From positions 1 to 64,000 of the forward strand of contig BTUU01000021.1 of assembly GCA_045863555.1 (NCBI GenBank): a DNA stretch of 64,000 nt, given 5' to 3'. The notes beneath the pieces were generated by a model. The model saw nothing but the letters and a program-made list of their open reading frames with translations, was not told where the DNA came from and did no database searches. Positions within the stretch are counted from its first letter, which is position 1. Each line of letters begins with the position of its first letter. Below, one piece after another: positions 25,533 to 34,599 of this stretch. Both the position numbers and the translations under genes were made by a program. Source of the DNA: JACRLV01 sp045863555 (GTDB taxonomy: Bacteria; Planctomycetota; Phycisphaerae; UBA1845; Fen-1342).

Positions 25533-27797
25533 ATGACACGACTCCTGTCCCTGCTGGCGCTTGTTTTCGGAATCGGCGGCGTGCGGGCCGACGACGTTCT
25601 CGACATCGTTCCCGCGCCGAAGCGATTTGAGCCCGCGGCGGGGCGGTTCGGCCTGCCGCCGGCGGGGCAGGTGGGATACCTGGGCGACCTGACGGCGGCG
25701 GTTGCGGATGAGATCGCCCGGCGGGCGGGAGCGGCGACCCGCGGGTCGTGGCGCGCGGTGCGGGACGCGGCGGATGCTCCGATCGTCGTAGAAATCGGCG
25801 CCGTCGCGGGCGCGGCGGGCTCCGAGGCGTACGAGATTTCCGCGACGCCCGAGCGCGTCCGGCTTCGCGGCGCGTCGGCGGCGGGCTGCTTCTACGCGGC
25901 GCAGACGCTGTTTCAACTCCTCGACCTGCTGCCGGTCCCCGAGCCGCGGCCGGAGCGGACCGCGCATTCGATGGCGTGCGGGACGATCACGGACGGCCCG
26001 CGTTTCGGCCATCGCGGCCTGCTGCTGGACGCGGGCCGGCATTTCATTCCGATCGACATGGTGAAGCGGTACCTCGACCTGATGGCCCTGCACAAGCTGA
26101 ACGTGCTGCACTGGCATCTGACGGAAGACCAGGGCTGGCGGATCGAGATTCGGCGCTATCCCGAGCTGACGGAGATCGGGGCCTGGCGGAAGGCGACGCG
26201 CGAAAGCGAGCAGCCGCGCGACCCGGAGGGGCGGTACGGCGGGTTCTATACGCAGGCGGAGGTGCGCGAGATCGTCGCCTACGCGGCGGCGCGGCATATC
26301 CGCGTGGTGCCGGAAATCGAGCTGCCCGGGCACAGCGGGGCGGCGCTGGCGGCGCGGCCGGAGCTGTCGTGCACGGGCGGTCCGTTCGAAGTCGTGACGG
26401 CGTGGGGCGTGCACGAGGACATCTACTGCGCGGGCAACGATGCGACGTTTGAATTCCTGGAGAACGTGCTGAGCGAGGTGATCGAGCTGTTTCCGAGCGA
26501 GCTGATCCACATCGGCGGCGATGAGGCTCCGAAGGCGCGGTGGAAGAAGTGCCCGAAGTGCCAGGCGCGGATGAAAGCGGAGGGGCTCAGGAGCGAAGAG
26601 GAGCTTCAGAGCTACTTTGTGCGGCGGATCGGCCGGTTTCTCGAGTCGAACGGCCGGCGGCTGGTCGGCTGGGATGAGATTCTGGAGGGGGGGCTGGCGG
26701 AGAACGCGATCGTGCAATCGTGGCGCGGGACCCGGGGTGCGATCGAAGCGGCGCGGGCGGGGCACGACGTGGTGATGTCGCCGACGAGCCACTGCTACCT
26801 GGACTATGCGCAGGGCGACGGCGTCGGCGAGCCGCGGTTCATGGGGTTCATACCGCTGGAGCGGGTGTACGAATTCGAGCCGCTGCCGCCGGAGCTGTCG
26901 GCGGCGGAGGCGCGGCACATCCTGGGCGGCGAGGGGGCGCTGTGGACGGAGCATGCGTCGCCGGCGCTGCTGGATCGGCAGGCGTTTCCGCGGCTCTCCG
27001 CGCTGGCGGAGGTCTTCTGGTCGCCGCGCGACTCGCGCAACTGGGGCGGATTCCAGACGCGACTGCGGACGCACACGAAGCGACTCGAGTCGCTGGGCGT
27101 GCGGTACTACGTCGCCCCGCCGCGGATTCGAGCGGTCGACTCGACTTTCGTCGATACGCTCGACGTGGAGGTGATCCACGACGGCGAGGGCGGCCTTCGG
27201 GTCACGCTGGACGGAAGCGATCCGCGGTCGGGGCCGGTGAAGTCGAACTCCGCGATCCGGCTTTCCGAGAGTGCGACGGTGCGGGCGGTCATCGTTCTTC
27301 CCGGCGGTAACACGAGCCCCGAGGCGCGGAGCGAGTTCCGCAAGCTGACGTGGCACAGCGGCGTGCAGACGCTGCGCAGCGCGCCGGGCGTCGCGTGGGC
27401 GTGCTATGAGGGCGACTGGCGGCGCTTGCCGGATTTTTCCGCGCTCACACCGGTCAAGGAGGGGACGGCCGAGCGGATCGACCTGAGCGTGCGGACGCGG
27501 GAGGACAAATTCGCGCTGCGGTTCGGCGGGTTCCTCTCGGTGGCGAAGGACGGGATCTACACGTTTCACGTTCGCTCGGACGACGGGGCGCGGCTGACGG
27601 TGCACGACGAGCGGGTCGTGGATCATGACGGCGAGCACGCGGCGACGTGGAAAAGCGGCCGGGTGCTGCTGCGGGCCGGGCTGCATCCGTTTTCGCTCGA
27701 GTATTTCGACGCGGGCGGGGCGGATGCGCTGGAGATCGAGGTCGAGGGCCCGGGGCTGGCCCGGGGCGCGCCGGCCCCGGCGTCACTGACCCACTGA
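25533..27797 (+). CDS. beta-N-acetylhexosaminidase (GH20) with PA14-like domain
   Basis: 754 residues from ATG 25533 (GGAGG upstream). Signal peptide (RLLSLLALVFGIGGVRA). Domains: GH20b N-terminal (IVPAPKRFEPAAGRF, YEISATPERVRLRGASAAGCFYAAQTLFQLL), GH20 catalytic barrel (FGHRGLLLDAGRHF, HWHLTEDQGWRIEI, VPEIELPGHSGAAL, HIGGDEAP with the catalytic Asp330-Glu331 pair, GWDEILEGG, LGGEGALWTEH), a beta-sandwich with VTLDGSDPRSGP, and a C-terminal PA14-like domain (GGFLSVAKDGIYTFHVRSDDGARL). It removes terminal GlcNAc/GalNAc from chitin-like or glycoprotein sugars outside the cytoplasm. The catalytic residues look intact. Confidence 0.92.
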   Translation: MTRLLSLLALVFGIGGVRADDVLDIVPAPKRFEPAAGRFGLPPAGQVGYLGDLTAAVADEIARRAGAATRGSWRAVRDAADAPIVVEIGAVAGAAGSEAYEISATPERVRLRGASAAGCFYAAQTLFQLLDLLPVPEPRPERTAHSMACGTITDGPRFGHRGLLLDAGRHFIPIDMVKRYLDLMALHKLNVLHWHLTEDQGWRIEIRRYPELTEIGAWRKATRESEQPRDPEGRYGGFYTQAEVREIVAYAAARHIRVVPEIELPGHSGAALAARPELSCTGGPFEVVTAWGVHEDIYCAGNDATFEFLENVLSEVIELFPSELIHIGGDEAPKARWKKCPKCQARMKAEGLRSEEELQSYFVRRIGRFLESNGRRLVGWDEILEGGLAENAIVQSWRGTRGAIEAARAGHDVVMSPTSHCYLDYAQGDGVGEPRFMGFIPLERVYEFEPLPPELSAAEARHILGGEGALWTEHASPALLDRQAFPRLSALAEVFWSPRDSRNWGGFQTRLRTHTKRLESLGVRYYVAPPRIRAVDSTFVDTLDVEVIHDGEGGLRVTLDGSDPRSGPVKSNSAIRLSESATVRAVIVLPGGNTSPEARSEFRKLTWHSGVQTLRSAPGVAWACYEGDWRRLPDFSALTPVKEGTAERIDLSVRTREDKFALRFGGFLSVAKDGIYTFHVRSDDGARLTVHDERVVDHDGEHAATWKSGRVLLRAGLHPFSLEYFDAGGADALEIEVEGPGLARGAPAPASLTH

Positions 27798-27855
27798 GGC
27801 GCGCAGCGTCAGCGCGGGGCGATTGCCCGAACGGGTGCAGCCGGTGATGGCGCGA

Positions 27856-28503
27856 CTATTTCCTGACCGCGGCGAAGAACATCTGCTTCGTGTAGGTCGC
27901 GATCTGCGTCGGCGTGTAGCAGCCGGGATCGCGCACCAGCGCCGCGAGGAAGCCGTTGTGCACGCCTTCGAGGCCGAGGGCCAGGACGGCGGGCGGAAGG
28001 TCGACCATCTCACCGCGGCGGACCGCGTCGGCGCACACTTCCGCGACGGCGTCGACAATGCGGCGATAGCTCAGGTACGACTCATCCTCCAGGCCGGCGC
28101 TGGCGAAGAGAAACGCGGCGGCGGTCTGGCTGAAGTAGACGCGGGTCATCGGCAGGTGTTCGACGAAGAGCTGCGAACCCACGTCGATGAACCGGTTGAG
28201 CCGGTCGATGGGCGGACCCTCGGCCTTCAGGACGGCGAGGAGGCGGCTCTCGAAATCGTGAACGGTCTCCGAGAGGAGCGCCTGGTAGAGGTCGTTCTTG
28301 TCCTTGAAAAACTTGTAGAGCGTTCCGACGGCGAGGCCGGCGGCGGTGGCGATTTCCGCCATGGTTGTGCCGGTGTAGCCCTTTTTCGAGAACAGATCGA
28401 GCGCGAGGCGAAGAATTTCCGCGCGGCGCTCGGTGCGATCACCCTTGCGAGCCGCCGGCGGCGTTTCAACGGGAGTAGAGGGGGGGTTCTGGACGTCTAG
28501 CAT
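27856..28503 (-). CDS. TetR/AcrR-family transcriptional regulator
   Basis: 215 residues. GAGGAG precedes ATG 28503. N-terminal helix-turn-helix: RRAEILRLALDLFSKKGYTGTTMAEIATAAGLAVGTLYKFFKDKNDLY, the canonical TetR pattern ending in the recognition helix GTLYKFF. The C-terminal ligand-binding region (FIDVGSQLFVEHLPMTRVYF, ALGLEGVHNGFLAALVRD) is of the TetR_C type and gives no ligand. It is divergent from the MutS-like gene, with two palindromes in the 88-bp gap, so it probably represses itself and perhaps its neighbour. Confidence 0.9.
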   Translation of the reverse strand: MLDVQNPPSTPVETPPAARKGDRTERRAEILRLALDLFSKKGYTGTTMAEIATAAGLAVGTLYKFFKDKNDLYQALLSETVHDFESRLLAVLKAEGPPIDRLNRFIDVGSQLFVEHLPMTRVYFSQTAAAFLFASAGLEDESYLSYRRIVDAVAEVCADAVRRGEMVDLPPAVLALGLEGVHNGFLAALVRDPGCYTPTQIATYTKQMFFAAVRK

Positions 28504-28518
28504 GGCACGACTCCTCAG

Positions 28519-28557
28519 ACTACGGACTCCGTAGTATCGTATTCACGGCGCGTGAAT
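28519..28557. promoter_or_regulatory. two palindromic operators in the tetR/mutS-like gap
   Basis: ACTACGGACTCCGTAGT (28519-28535) has perfect 8-bp arms around one base, and ATTCACGGCGCGTGAAT (28541-28557) has perfect 7-bp arms around GCG. Both lie 16-54 bp before the regulator's start, the usual position for TetR autoregulation. A weak minus-strand TTGAGA (-35-like) and TACGAT (-10-like) pair, 19 bp apart, would place the second palindrome in the spacer and the first just past the -10. Which palindrome is bound cannot be read from sequence. Confidence 0.65.
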
Positions 28558-28591
28558 TCGTCTCAACTATTTTCACGAAACGGGGGTCAGG

Positions 28592-30487
28592 TTGGAATCC
28601 ACTCGGGCCGTGCCGGCAGCCCTGCGAGGCCGGTACCAGGTTGAGCAGGCCCAGCTTGCCGCACGCGAGGCGACCGCCTCCTGGGCCCGGCTGGCCGTTT
28701 TTGCGGCCTGGGTCATCACGATCGTCACGGTCTGGCCGGCACCGGCGGCCGTGGGGGCGACGCTGCTCGCTGGGATCGCGGCGTTCGCGGTCATCGTGCG
28801 CGTGCATCAGCGCCTCAAACTGCGGCGGGAACAGGCGGACCGCATCCTGCTCATGCTAACCGAATCCGAGAACCGCATCGGCGGGCGCGTCGTCTGCGTC
28901 CGGGAGTGGGCCCGCCCGGCGGATCGGGCGGACATCGACGCGGTGCTGCCGCCGCAGGAGCCGGACTCGCCGGTCTGGCGACTGACGGACCAGGAGCGCG
29001 ACGACCTCGACCTCTTTGCCCGGCCCGTGGGGCTCTTCGGTCTGCTGAACCGGACTTCGACGGCGCTGGGGGCGCGGCGGCTGCGCGACCGGCTGGATGC
29101 GCTGCTGCTGGATGCGGACCGGATCAACGAGCGGCAGGCCTGTGTACGGTGGCTGGCGGAGAATCACGAAGCCCGCGTGCGGATCATGGGAGCGGTTGCG
29201 CGACTGCGCGACGAAGACAAGCGGGCCGAGCGGTTCATCGAGGCGCTGGCGGGGGTTGCGCCGCTTCAATTGCCGGTGCCGCTGCGAGTTGCGCAGATCT
29301 GGTCGGTTTTCTCGGCGCTCGCGGTCGCGACGGTCGCGGTGCTGGCCGTCTCGATCGACACGCAGCTCGGCTGGCTCCTGGGCGGGCTGCTGCCGATCAA
29401 CACCGGGATTTACGTCTCGATGCGCGGGGCGTTTGCGGCCGCGCTGGAGCGATGGAAAGACACCTCGTGGGCGATCGCGGGTTTTGCGGATGCGATTGGG
29501 CGCATGGCGGCCGAGCTTCCGGCGGAAGGGCCGCTGGGGAAGCTGAAAGCGGCGGCGGCGGCCGGGGCGGAGGGGCGGCGGCTGGAGCGGATGAGCGCCC
29601 GGGCGGGGTGGACGGAAAGCGGCGGCATGGTCCACTTTCTGTTCAACATCGTCGCGTTTCATGAGCTTCACGTGGCGAATTCGCTCATCGGACTCGCGCT
29701 GCCCGCCCGGGACCGGCTGCTGGCGGCGATTTCGGCGGTAGGCGAGGCGGAGTTCCTGTGCAGCCTGGCGTGTTTTGCGGCGGAACAACCCGTGCGCTGC
29801 TACCCGACGCCGGGGGCCGATCCGGAAATGGTCATCCGGGGCGGCGTACACCCGCTTGTAGCACCGGACCGCGTCGTCGAGAATGACCTGTGCGTGAATT
29901 CGCGCACCCGGATCTGGCTGATTACGGGCTCGAACATGGCGGGCAAGAGCACGTTTCTGCGCATGGCCGGGCTGAGCGTGGTGCTGGGGCAGCTCGGCGG
30001 CGTGGTGACGGCCCGGGAGATGCAATGGCGGCCGATGCGGCTGATCACCGATCTGCGGGCGCGCGATAACCTGGCGGAGAGCGAGAGTTATTTCCTGTCG
30101 GAGGTGCGGCACCTGCGGCGGCTGATCCTGCCGCCCGCGGGTCCGGAACCGCTGCTGGGGCTCATTGATGAGCCGTTCCGCGGCACGAATTCGCAGGATC
30201 AGAGCGCGGCGAGCGTGGCGGTGGTGAAGCATCTGCTGACCGCGGGGCATCTGGTGCTGCTGGCGACGCATGACCGGAACCTGACGCTGCTGGCCGATGG
30301 ATCGGCGATGGTGAACTACCATTTCCGGGAGAATCTCGGGGCGGACGGGATGGTGTTCGACTACCGGCTGCATGACGGGCCGGCGACGACGCGGAACGCG
30401 CTAAGAATTTTGGAACGCGAGGGTTATCCGCCGGCGCTGCTGGACGCGGCGCACGGTTGGCTTTCTGAGTCGCACGAGGAATCGTAG
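28592..30487 (+). CDS. membrane-anchored MutS-family ATPase
   Basis: 631 residues from TTG 28592, the only in-frame start before the hydrophobic N-terminus. Two membrane pairs: about residues 33-70 (ARLAVFAAWVITIVTV, VGATLLAGIAAFAVIV) and about 228-270 (VFSALAVATVAVLAVSI, WLLGGLLPINTGIYVS). Between and after these is a MutS lever/clamp-like core (LLNRTSTALGARRLRDRL). The ATPase has Walker A TGSNMAGKST (Thr445-Ser453 region), the LSEVRHL region, Walker B LLGLIDEPFRGTNS and the ATHD switch. The mismatch-recognition N-terminal domains are absent, so it is not a canonical MutS; such transmembrane MutS homologues have no firm function. It is divergent from tetR. Confidence 0.82.
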   Translation: MESTRAVPAALRGRYQVEQAQLAAREATASWARLAVFAAWVITIVTVWPAPAAVGATLLAGIAAFAVIVRVHQRLKLRREQADRILLMLTESENRIGGRVVCVREWARPADRADIDAVLPPQEPDSPVWRLTDQERDDLDLFARPVGLFGLLNRTSTALGARRLRDRLDALLLDADRINERQACVRWLAENHEARVRIMGAVARLRDEDKRAERFIEALAGVAPLQLPVPLRVAQIWSVFSALAVATVAVLAVSIDTQLGWLLGGLLPINTGIYVSMRGAFAAALERWKDTSWAIAGFADAIGRMAAELPAEGPLGKLKAAAAAGAEGRRLERMSARAGWTESGGMVHFLFNIVAFHELHVANSLIGLALPARDRLLAAISAVGEAEFLCSLACFAAEQPVRCYPTPGADPEMVIRGGVHPLVAPDRVVENDLCVNSRTRIWLITGSNMAGKSTFLRMAGLSVVLGQLGGVVTAREMQWRPMRLITDLRARDNLAESESYFLSEVRHLRRLILPPAGPEPLLGLIDEPFRGTNSQDQSAASVAVVKHLLTAGHLVLLATHDRNLTLLADGSAMVNYHFRENLGADGMVFDYRLHDGPATTRNALRILEREGYPPALLDAAHGWLSESHEES

Positions 30488-31044
30488 ACAGGCGGCGGGG
30501 TTTTTCGATCGGCGGATTGACTTTGCCCGAACCGGAATTATGCTTTTAACAGGCCCGGAAAAAGGGGCCCCGGCGGCGCAAAAGCCGCCCATCCGACCCT
30601 TGCAAGACAAGGAGGCACAACCGAGCGAGTCGAACGAAGCTGACATTCCAGTAAAGGCATGCCATCAACTACCGCGTGATGCGCTGGACGGGTCGACGGA
30701 CCTCTCCTCATCTATACGCATCATCCCACCCGGAAACGCTGACGTGGTAGTCCACGCAGCCGGACGTCTTTGGCGAAGGCGTCCGTACCTTGAAAAGCTG
30801 ACAACCAGATAATGTCCGTGCCTGGGACTCGTCGTGCGTGGTTTTGCGCGGCGTGGAAGCTTGTGGCTTTCACGCGCGTCGCAGAGCGCCGGCGGGGTCG
30901 CGGCCCTCAGCGGCTTTTGCGCCGCTCGCCCCCGCGCGTGAATTCGGCGCGCGGCGGCGAGATGCGCGATTTGACGCCGGCCGGGAACCCGCCGCTCAGG
31001 ATGGGATCCAAGGTCGGGGCAGTTTTCGACAAGGAGGCTCCGTC
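30488..31044 (+). other. 557-bp gene-free leader with several stem-loops before pilM
   Basis: No supported gene. Visible stems include GGCGGC/GCCGCC with loop GCAAAA near 30575, CCTTG/CAAGG near 30600, GGTC/GACC near 30700, CGTGG TAGT CCACG near 30745, GGACG/CGTCC near 30770, and a long-range TGATGCG/CGCATCA pair enclosing about 40 nt. The word gctgac recurs three times (aagctgaca, acgctgacg, aagctgaca). It does not match the c-di-GMP, SAM or cobalamin riboswitch cores I know, nor tmRNA, SRP or RNase P RNA. A structured 5' leader or an independent small RNA is possible. Confidence 0.45.
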
Positions 31045-33180
31045 ATGGCAGCCGGAAATGGCGTTTGGGGCATCGAGGTCGGCCAGTGCAGCCTGAAAGC
31101 GATCAAGCTGCGCGAGGTCGAGGGGGGCAAGGTCGAACTGGTGGCGTTCGACCTGATCGAGCATCCGAAGCTGCTCAGCCAGCCGGATGCCGACCCGGAC
31201 GAGATCGTCCGCGCGGCGGTGGAGAAATTCGTCTCGCGGAACGACTGGCAGAAGGACCCGTTCGTGATCGGGGTGCCCGGCCAGCAGACGTTCGCCCGGT
31301 TCTGCAAGCTGCCGCCGGTGGAGCAGAAGAAGATCCCGGACATCGTGAAGTTCGAGGCGAGCCAGCAGATCCCGTTCGAGATGTCGGACGTGGTCTGGGA
31401 CTACGAGGTCTTCCAGGAGAAGGACTCACCGGACGTCGAGGTCGGCATCTTCGCGATGCGCAAGGACCTCATCAAACGCTACCTGGAGCAGTTCGCGGCG
31501 CTCGGCACGGCGCCGATTGCGATCCAGACGATCCCCTCGGCGCTCTACAACATGTGCCGTTTTGACGGGCAGGGGGCCGGCGAGGACGGGGCGACGGTCG
31601 TCGTGGACGTCGGGGCGCTGAACACCGACCTGATCATCTCGCACAAGTCGACGGCGTGGACGCGAAACATCCCGCTGGGCGGCAACACGTTCACGGAAGC
31701 GCTGGTGAAGGCGTTCAAGCTGTCGTTCGCGAAGGCGGAACAGCTCAAGCGGACGGCGGCCGAGAGCAAGCACGCGCGGCAGATCTTCCAGGCGATGCGT
31801 CCGGTGTTCGCGGACCTCGTGGCGGAGATTCAGCGGTCGCTCGGGTTCTACGCGTCGACGCACCGGGACGTGGAACTCAAGGGCGTGTTGGTCTGCGGCA
31901 ACGCGTTCCGGCTGACGGGTCTCGAGAAGTACCTCGAGACCAACCTGACGATCGGCGCGACGGTTTCGCAGTTGAAGACGTTCAACAAGCTGGTCCAGAC
32001 CGCGACGAGCAACGCGCCGCAGTTCGCGGACAACATCCTGAGCTTCGGACCGGCGTACGGGCTGGCGGTGCAGGGACTGGGGATGGCGCCGGTCTCGGCG
32101 AACCTGCTGCCGCCGGAGCTGGCCCGGATCGCGATGTGGAAGCGGAAGCAGTGGCACTTCGTGGGTGCGGCCGCGTGCCTGGCGGTCGCGTCGCTGATGC
32201 CGTGGCTGCGGATCAGCATGGACAGCGCGGCGCTGGGATCGCAGTCGGCGACGGATGCCCAGAACCAGGCCCGGGCGATCGTGTCCGAGGCGCAGACGAA
32301 GAACAGCGAATTCAGCGCGGCGCAGGGCGACACGGCCGGGCAGGAGGAGAAGAAGAAGAAGCTGCTGGAGCTTCAGCAGGATCGGACGCTGATCGCGCAC
32401 ATTTACAACCTCGTGCACGAGGCGCTGCCGACGCCCGATCCGCTCTTCCAGCAGATCCGCACGCCGAAGGAGTTCAAGGAGAAGGTGCTCAAGCAGAACC
32501 CGGGCTACAAGCGGACGAACCGCAAGGAGATCCAGATCGACAACCTGCGCGTGACGTTCGTTCCGGATATCGACAACTACGAGCCGAAAGAGGGCTTTAC
32601 GCCAATCGGGGGCGGGATGTCCGCGGCGGTGTCCGCGGTGCCCGGCGCTGCTACCGGCGGGCCGATGGTCGGAGAATTCGGCGGGCGCGGTCCGCGGACG
32701 ACGTTCGGCGGCGGCGAGGTGGCTCAGCCGACGACCGAAGGCGGCGAGGGTGAGGCGAGCGCGGGATCGCCGGGATTCTACGTGCAGATCAACACGCGAA
32801 TTCTGTTTGGCGACAACCAGGGCACGCTGGTGTCGTTCCTGGATGAGCAGCTCTTTCCGCGGCTCAAGCAGCTCGCGAAAACGCCGGGGCTCGGCTGGTA
32901 CATCCCCGATACCGACGAAAAGAACATGGAAAACAAGCGCAACCTGCGCTACTCGACGCCGATGAACGTGATGCCGTCGAACGCGAGCGTGGGCGGGGGC
33001 GACATGCGGTCGGCATTCGCGCCGCAGGGGGGCGAGGCGGAGATTGTCCGCGACCCCGATCCGCTGACGGGCGAGGAGCGGGCGACGGACTGGCGGATCA
33101 CGATCGGATTCAAGATCAAGATGGGCGAAGCGCCCCCGGCACCGCCCGCGGATGCAAACAGCGGACAACCCCAACCCTGA
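31045..33180 (+). CDS. pilM: PilM-like type IV pilus assembly protein with extended C-terminus
   Basis: 711 residues from ATG 31045 (AAGGAGG 7 bases upstream). Residues 1-360 are the PilM/FtsA-like actin fold: GVWGIEVGQCSLKAIKLREV, FVIGVPGQQTFARFCKLPPV, KFEASQQIPFEMSDVVWDYEVF, TVVVDVGALNTDLIISHKSTAWTRNIPLGGNTFTEAL, ELKGVLVCGNAFRLTGLEKYL. Then a membrane helix at 370-388 (WHFVGAAACLAVASLMPWL), a coiled segment and a long periplasmic part with a Gly-rich stretch (about 525-575) and FYVQINTRILFGDNQGTLVSFL. Typical PilM is about 350 residues and membrane-peripheral; the extra half resembles a fused PilN-like role. It heads an operon of four genes in the same direction. Confidence 0.8.
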   Translation: MAAGNGVWGIEVGQCSLKAIKLREVEGGKVELVAFDLIEHPKLLSQPDADPDEIVRAAVEKFVSRNDWQKDPFVIGVPGQQTFARFCKLPPVEQKKIPDIVKFEASQQIPFEMSDVVWDYEVFQEKDSPDVEVGIFAMRKDLIKRYLEQFAALGTAPIAIQTIPSALYNMCRFDGQGAGEDGATVVVDVGALNTDLIISHKSTAWTRNIPLGGNTFTEALVKAFKLSFAKAEQLKRTAAESKHARQIFQAMRPVFADLVAEIQRSLGFYASTHRDVELKGVLVCGNAFRLTGLEKYLETNLTIGATVSQLKTFNKLVQTATSNAPQFADNILSFGPAYGLAVQGLGMAPVSANLLPPELARIAMWKRKQWHFVGAAACLAVASLMPWLRISMDSAALGSQSATDAQNQARAIVSEAQTKNSEFSAAQGDTAGQEEKKKKLLELQQDRTLIAHIYNLVHEALPTPDPLFQQIRTPKEFKEKVLKQNPGYKRTNRKEIQIDNLRVTFVPDIDNYEPKEGFTPIGGGMSAAVSAVPGAATGGPMVGEFGGRGPRTTFGGGEVAQPTTEGGEGEASAGSPGFYVQINTRILFGDNQGTLVSFLDEQLFPRLKQLAKTPGLGWYIPDTDEKNMENKRNLRYSTPMNVMPSNASVGGGDMRSAFAPQGGEAEIVRDPDPLTGEERATDWRITIGFKIKMGEAPPAPPADANSGQPQP

Positions 33181-33206
33181 CGCGAAGCACGCGAGGAGAA
33201 TCAGTC

Positions 33207-34559
33207 ATGCAAGCGGCAATGGAATTCATGAAGACGCACATGATCTCGCTGATCTGCGGCGTGGTCGGGCTGGTCGCGATCGTCGGGGCGGCGCTCGGCT
33301 GGACCGGCAATGCCGAGGTCGTGACGAAGATGCAGGGCGTGATCCAGCAGACGAGCGCCACCAGCATCGGCAGCCTGCGGAGCAGCCCGAAGAACGACCA
33401 GATCATCGAGGCGGAAAAGGAAAAGACGCGGGCCGCGGAGATCGACTTCAAGGCCAGCAAGGAGATCGTCAGCGGCACGAACCGGCGCGAGCTGATCCTG
33501 CCGAGCGCGTTTCCGAAGCCGGACAAGGACGCCACGGCGTTCAACTTCAAGGAAGAATACAAGCAGGCGCTGGGTCGGCTGGCAGGCAAGATGCTGGCGG
33601 AGGGGCTGCCGACGGAGGCGGACATCCAGGACCAGATGCAGCTCGTGGACGACCTGAAGGCCGCGGAGGCCGAGCAGAAGCGCGAGGAGAAGGCGGAGGG
33701 CAGCGAATCGGCGACGCCCGACGCGCCGGCGGCTCCGGTTGCTCCGGTGGACAGTCCGCGCGGGGCGATCATGCCGGAAGGCGGCGGCGGCGGCCGATTC
33801 GGCGCCGGCGGCGGGCGATTTCCGGTGATGCCGGGCGGCGAAATGGGCATCCGGGGCGGCGGCGGCGGGATGGACATGACGTCGACGGAGCCGCGGTTCA
33901 ATCCGCTGCTGCGGGCGAACGTCGAGAAAGCCAAGAGCATCCGCTGCTATGTCGATCCGGGAACGTTTCATCGCGCGCCGCTGGCGGACCAGACGGAGAA
34001 GCCGGCGGTTGACCAGATGTGGTACGCCCAGGTCGGCCTGTGGGTGCAGGACGACGTGGCGACCGCGATCCGCAACCTGAACGAAACGGCGGCCCGGGCC
34101 ACGGGCGACGCGAGCGAGGCGTATGTCGAGCACATGCCCGTGAAGCGGCTGATCTCCGTCCGCGTGCAGGGCTATGTGAAGGCGGACGGCAAGCTCCTGC
34201 CGTTCCCGTCGTCGTCCGCGACCGGCGCGGGCCAGGAAGAACCGATGGAGAAGTCGTTCACGCAGCGCAAGAGCGACGACCTGTTCGACATCGTGCGGTT
34301 TTCGGTCACCGCGGTCGTGGATCAGCGGCAGGTGCTCCAGTTCATCGAGGCGATCAACCGCGTGAACTACTACCGGCTGCTGTCGATCGGGTATGACTCG
34401 GTCGACCGGAGCGTCGATGAGGCGGCGGGGTACCTGTACGGGACCGCGCCGGTGGTGCGGGTGAAGATGGAGTTCGAGGGCTACATGCTCCGCGAAGTGT
34501 TTGATCCGTGGAAGCCCAAGGAAGTGCTGGCGGCGATCACGGGACAGCCGAACGAGTAA
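33207..34559 (+). CDS. pilus-locus membrane-anchored protein
   Basis: 450 residues; GAGGAG lies 8 bases before ATG 33207. A single N-terminal membrane helix (MISLICGVVGLVAIVGAALGW) with a short cytoplasmic head suggests a bitopic protein like PilN/PilO. It is followed by a coiled region (IIEAEKEKTRAAEIDFKASKEI), an Ala/Pro/Gly-rich spacer (PEGGGGGRFGAGGGRF and similar, about 190-220), and a globular domain (MWYAQVGLWVQDDVATAIRNLN, FDIVRFSVTAVVDQRQVLQFIEAINRVNYY) whose VLQFIEAINR block is reminiscent of PilO-like ferredoxin folds. Function inferred only from position: 26 bp after pilM and 40 bp before the next gene. Confidence 0.65.
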   Translation: MQAAMEFMKTHMISLICGVVGLVAIVGAALGWTGNAEVVTKMQGVIQQTSATSIGSLRSSPKNDQIIEAEKEKTRAAEIDFKASKEIVSGTNRRELILPSAFPKPDKDATAFNFKEEYKQALGRLAGKMLAEGLPTEADIQDQMQLVDDLKAAEAEQKREEKAEGSESATPDAPAAPVAPVDSPRGAIMPEGGGGGRFGAGGGRFPVMPGGEMGIRGGGGGMDMTSTEPRFNPLLRANVEKAKSIRCYVDPGTFHRAPLADQTEKPAVDQMWYAQVGLWVQDDVATAIRNLNETAARATGDASEAYVEHMPVKRLISVRVQGYVKADGKLLPFPSSSATGAGQEEPMEKSFTQRKSDDLFDIVRFSVTAVVDQRQVLQFIEAINRVNYYRLLSIGYDSVDRSVDEAAGYLYGTAPVVRVKMEFEGYMLREVFDPWKPKEVLAAITGQPNE

Positions 34560-34599
34560 GACAGCGTCGGGTGCGTCCCGACTGAATCGGAGATGAGAC

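Noticed and set aside
25308..27686. 792-residue minus-strand frame over the GH20 gene
   Set aside because: Arg/Pro/His-rich shadow of a clear GH20 gene with intact catalytic motif.
30488..31044. c-di-GMP (GEMM) riboswitch, tmRNA or RNase P RNA before pilM
   Set aside because: The conserved cores of these RNAs are not present; only generic stems are seen.
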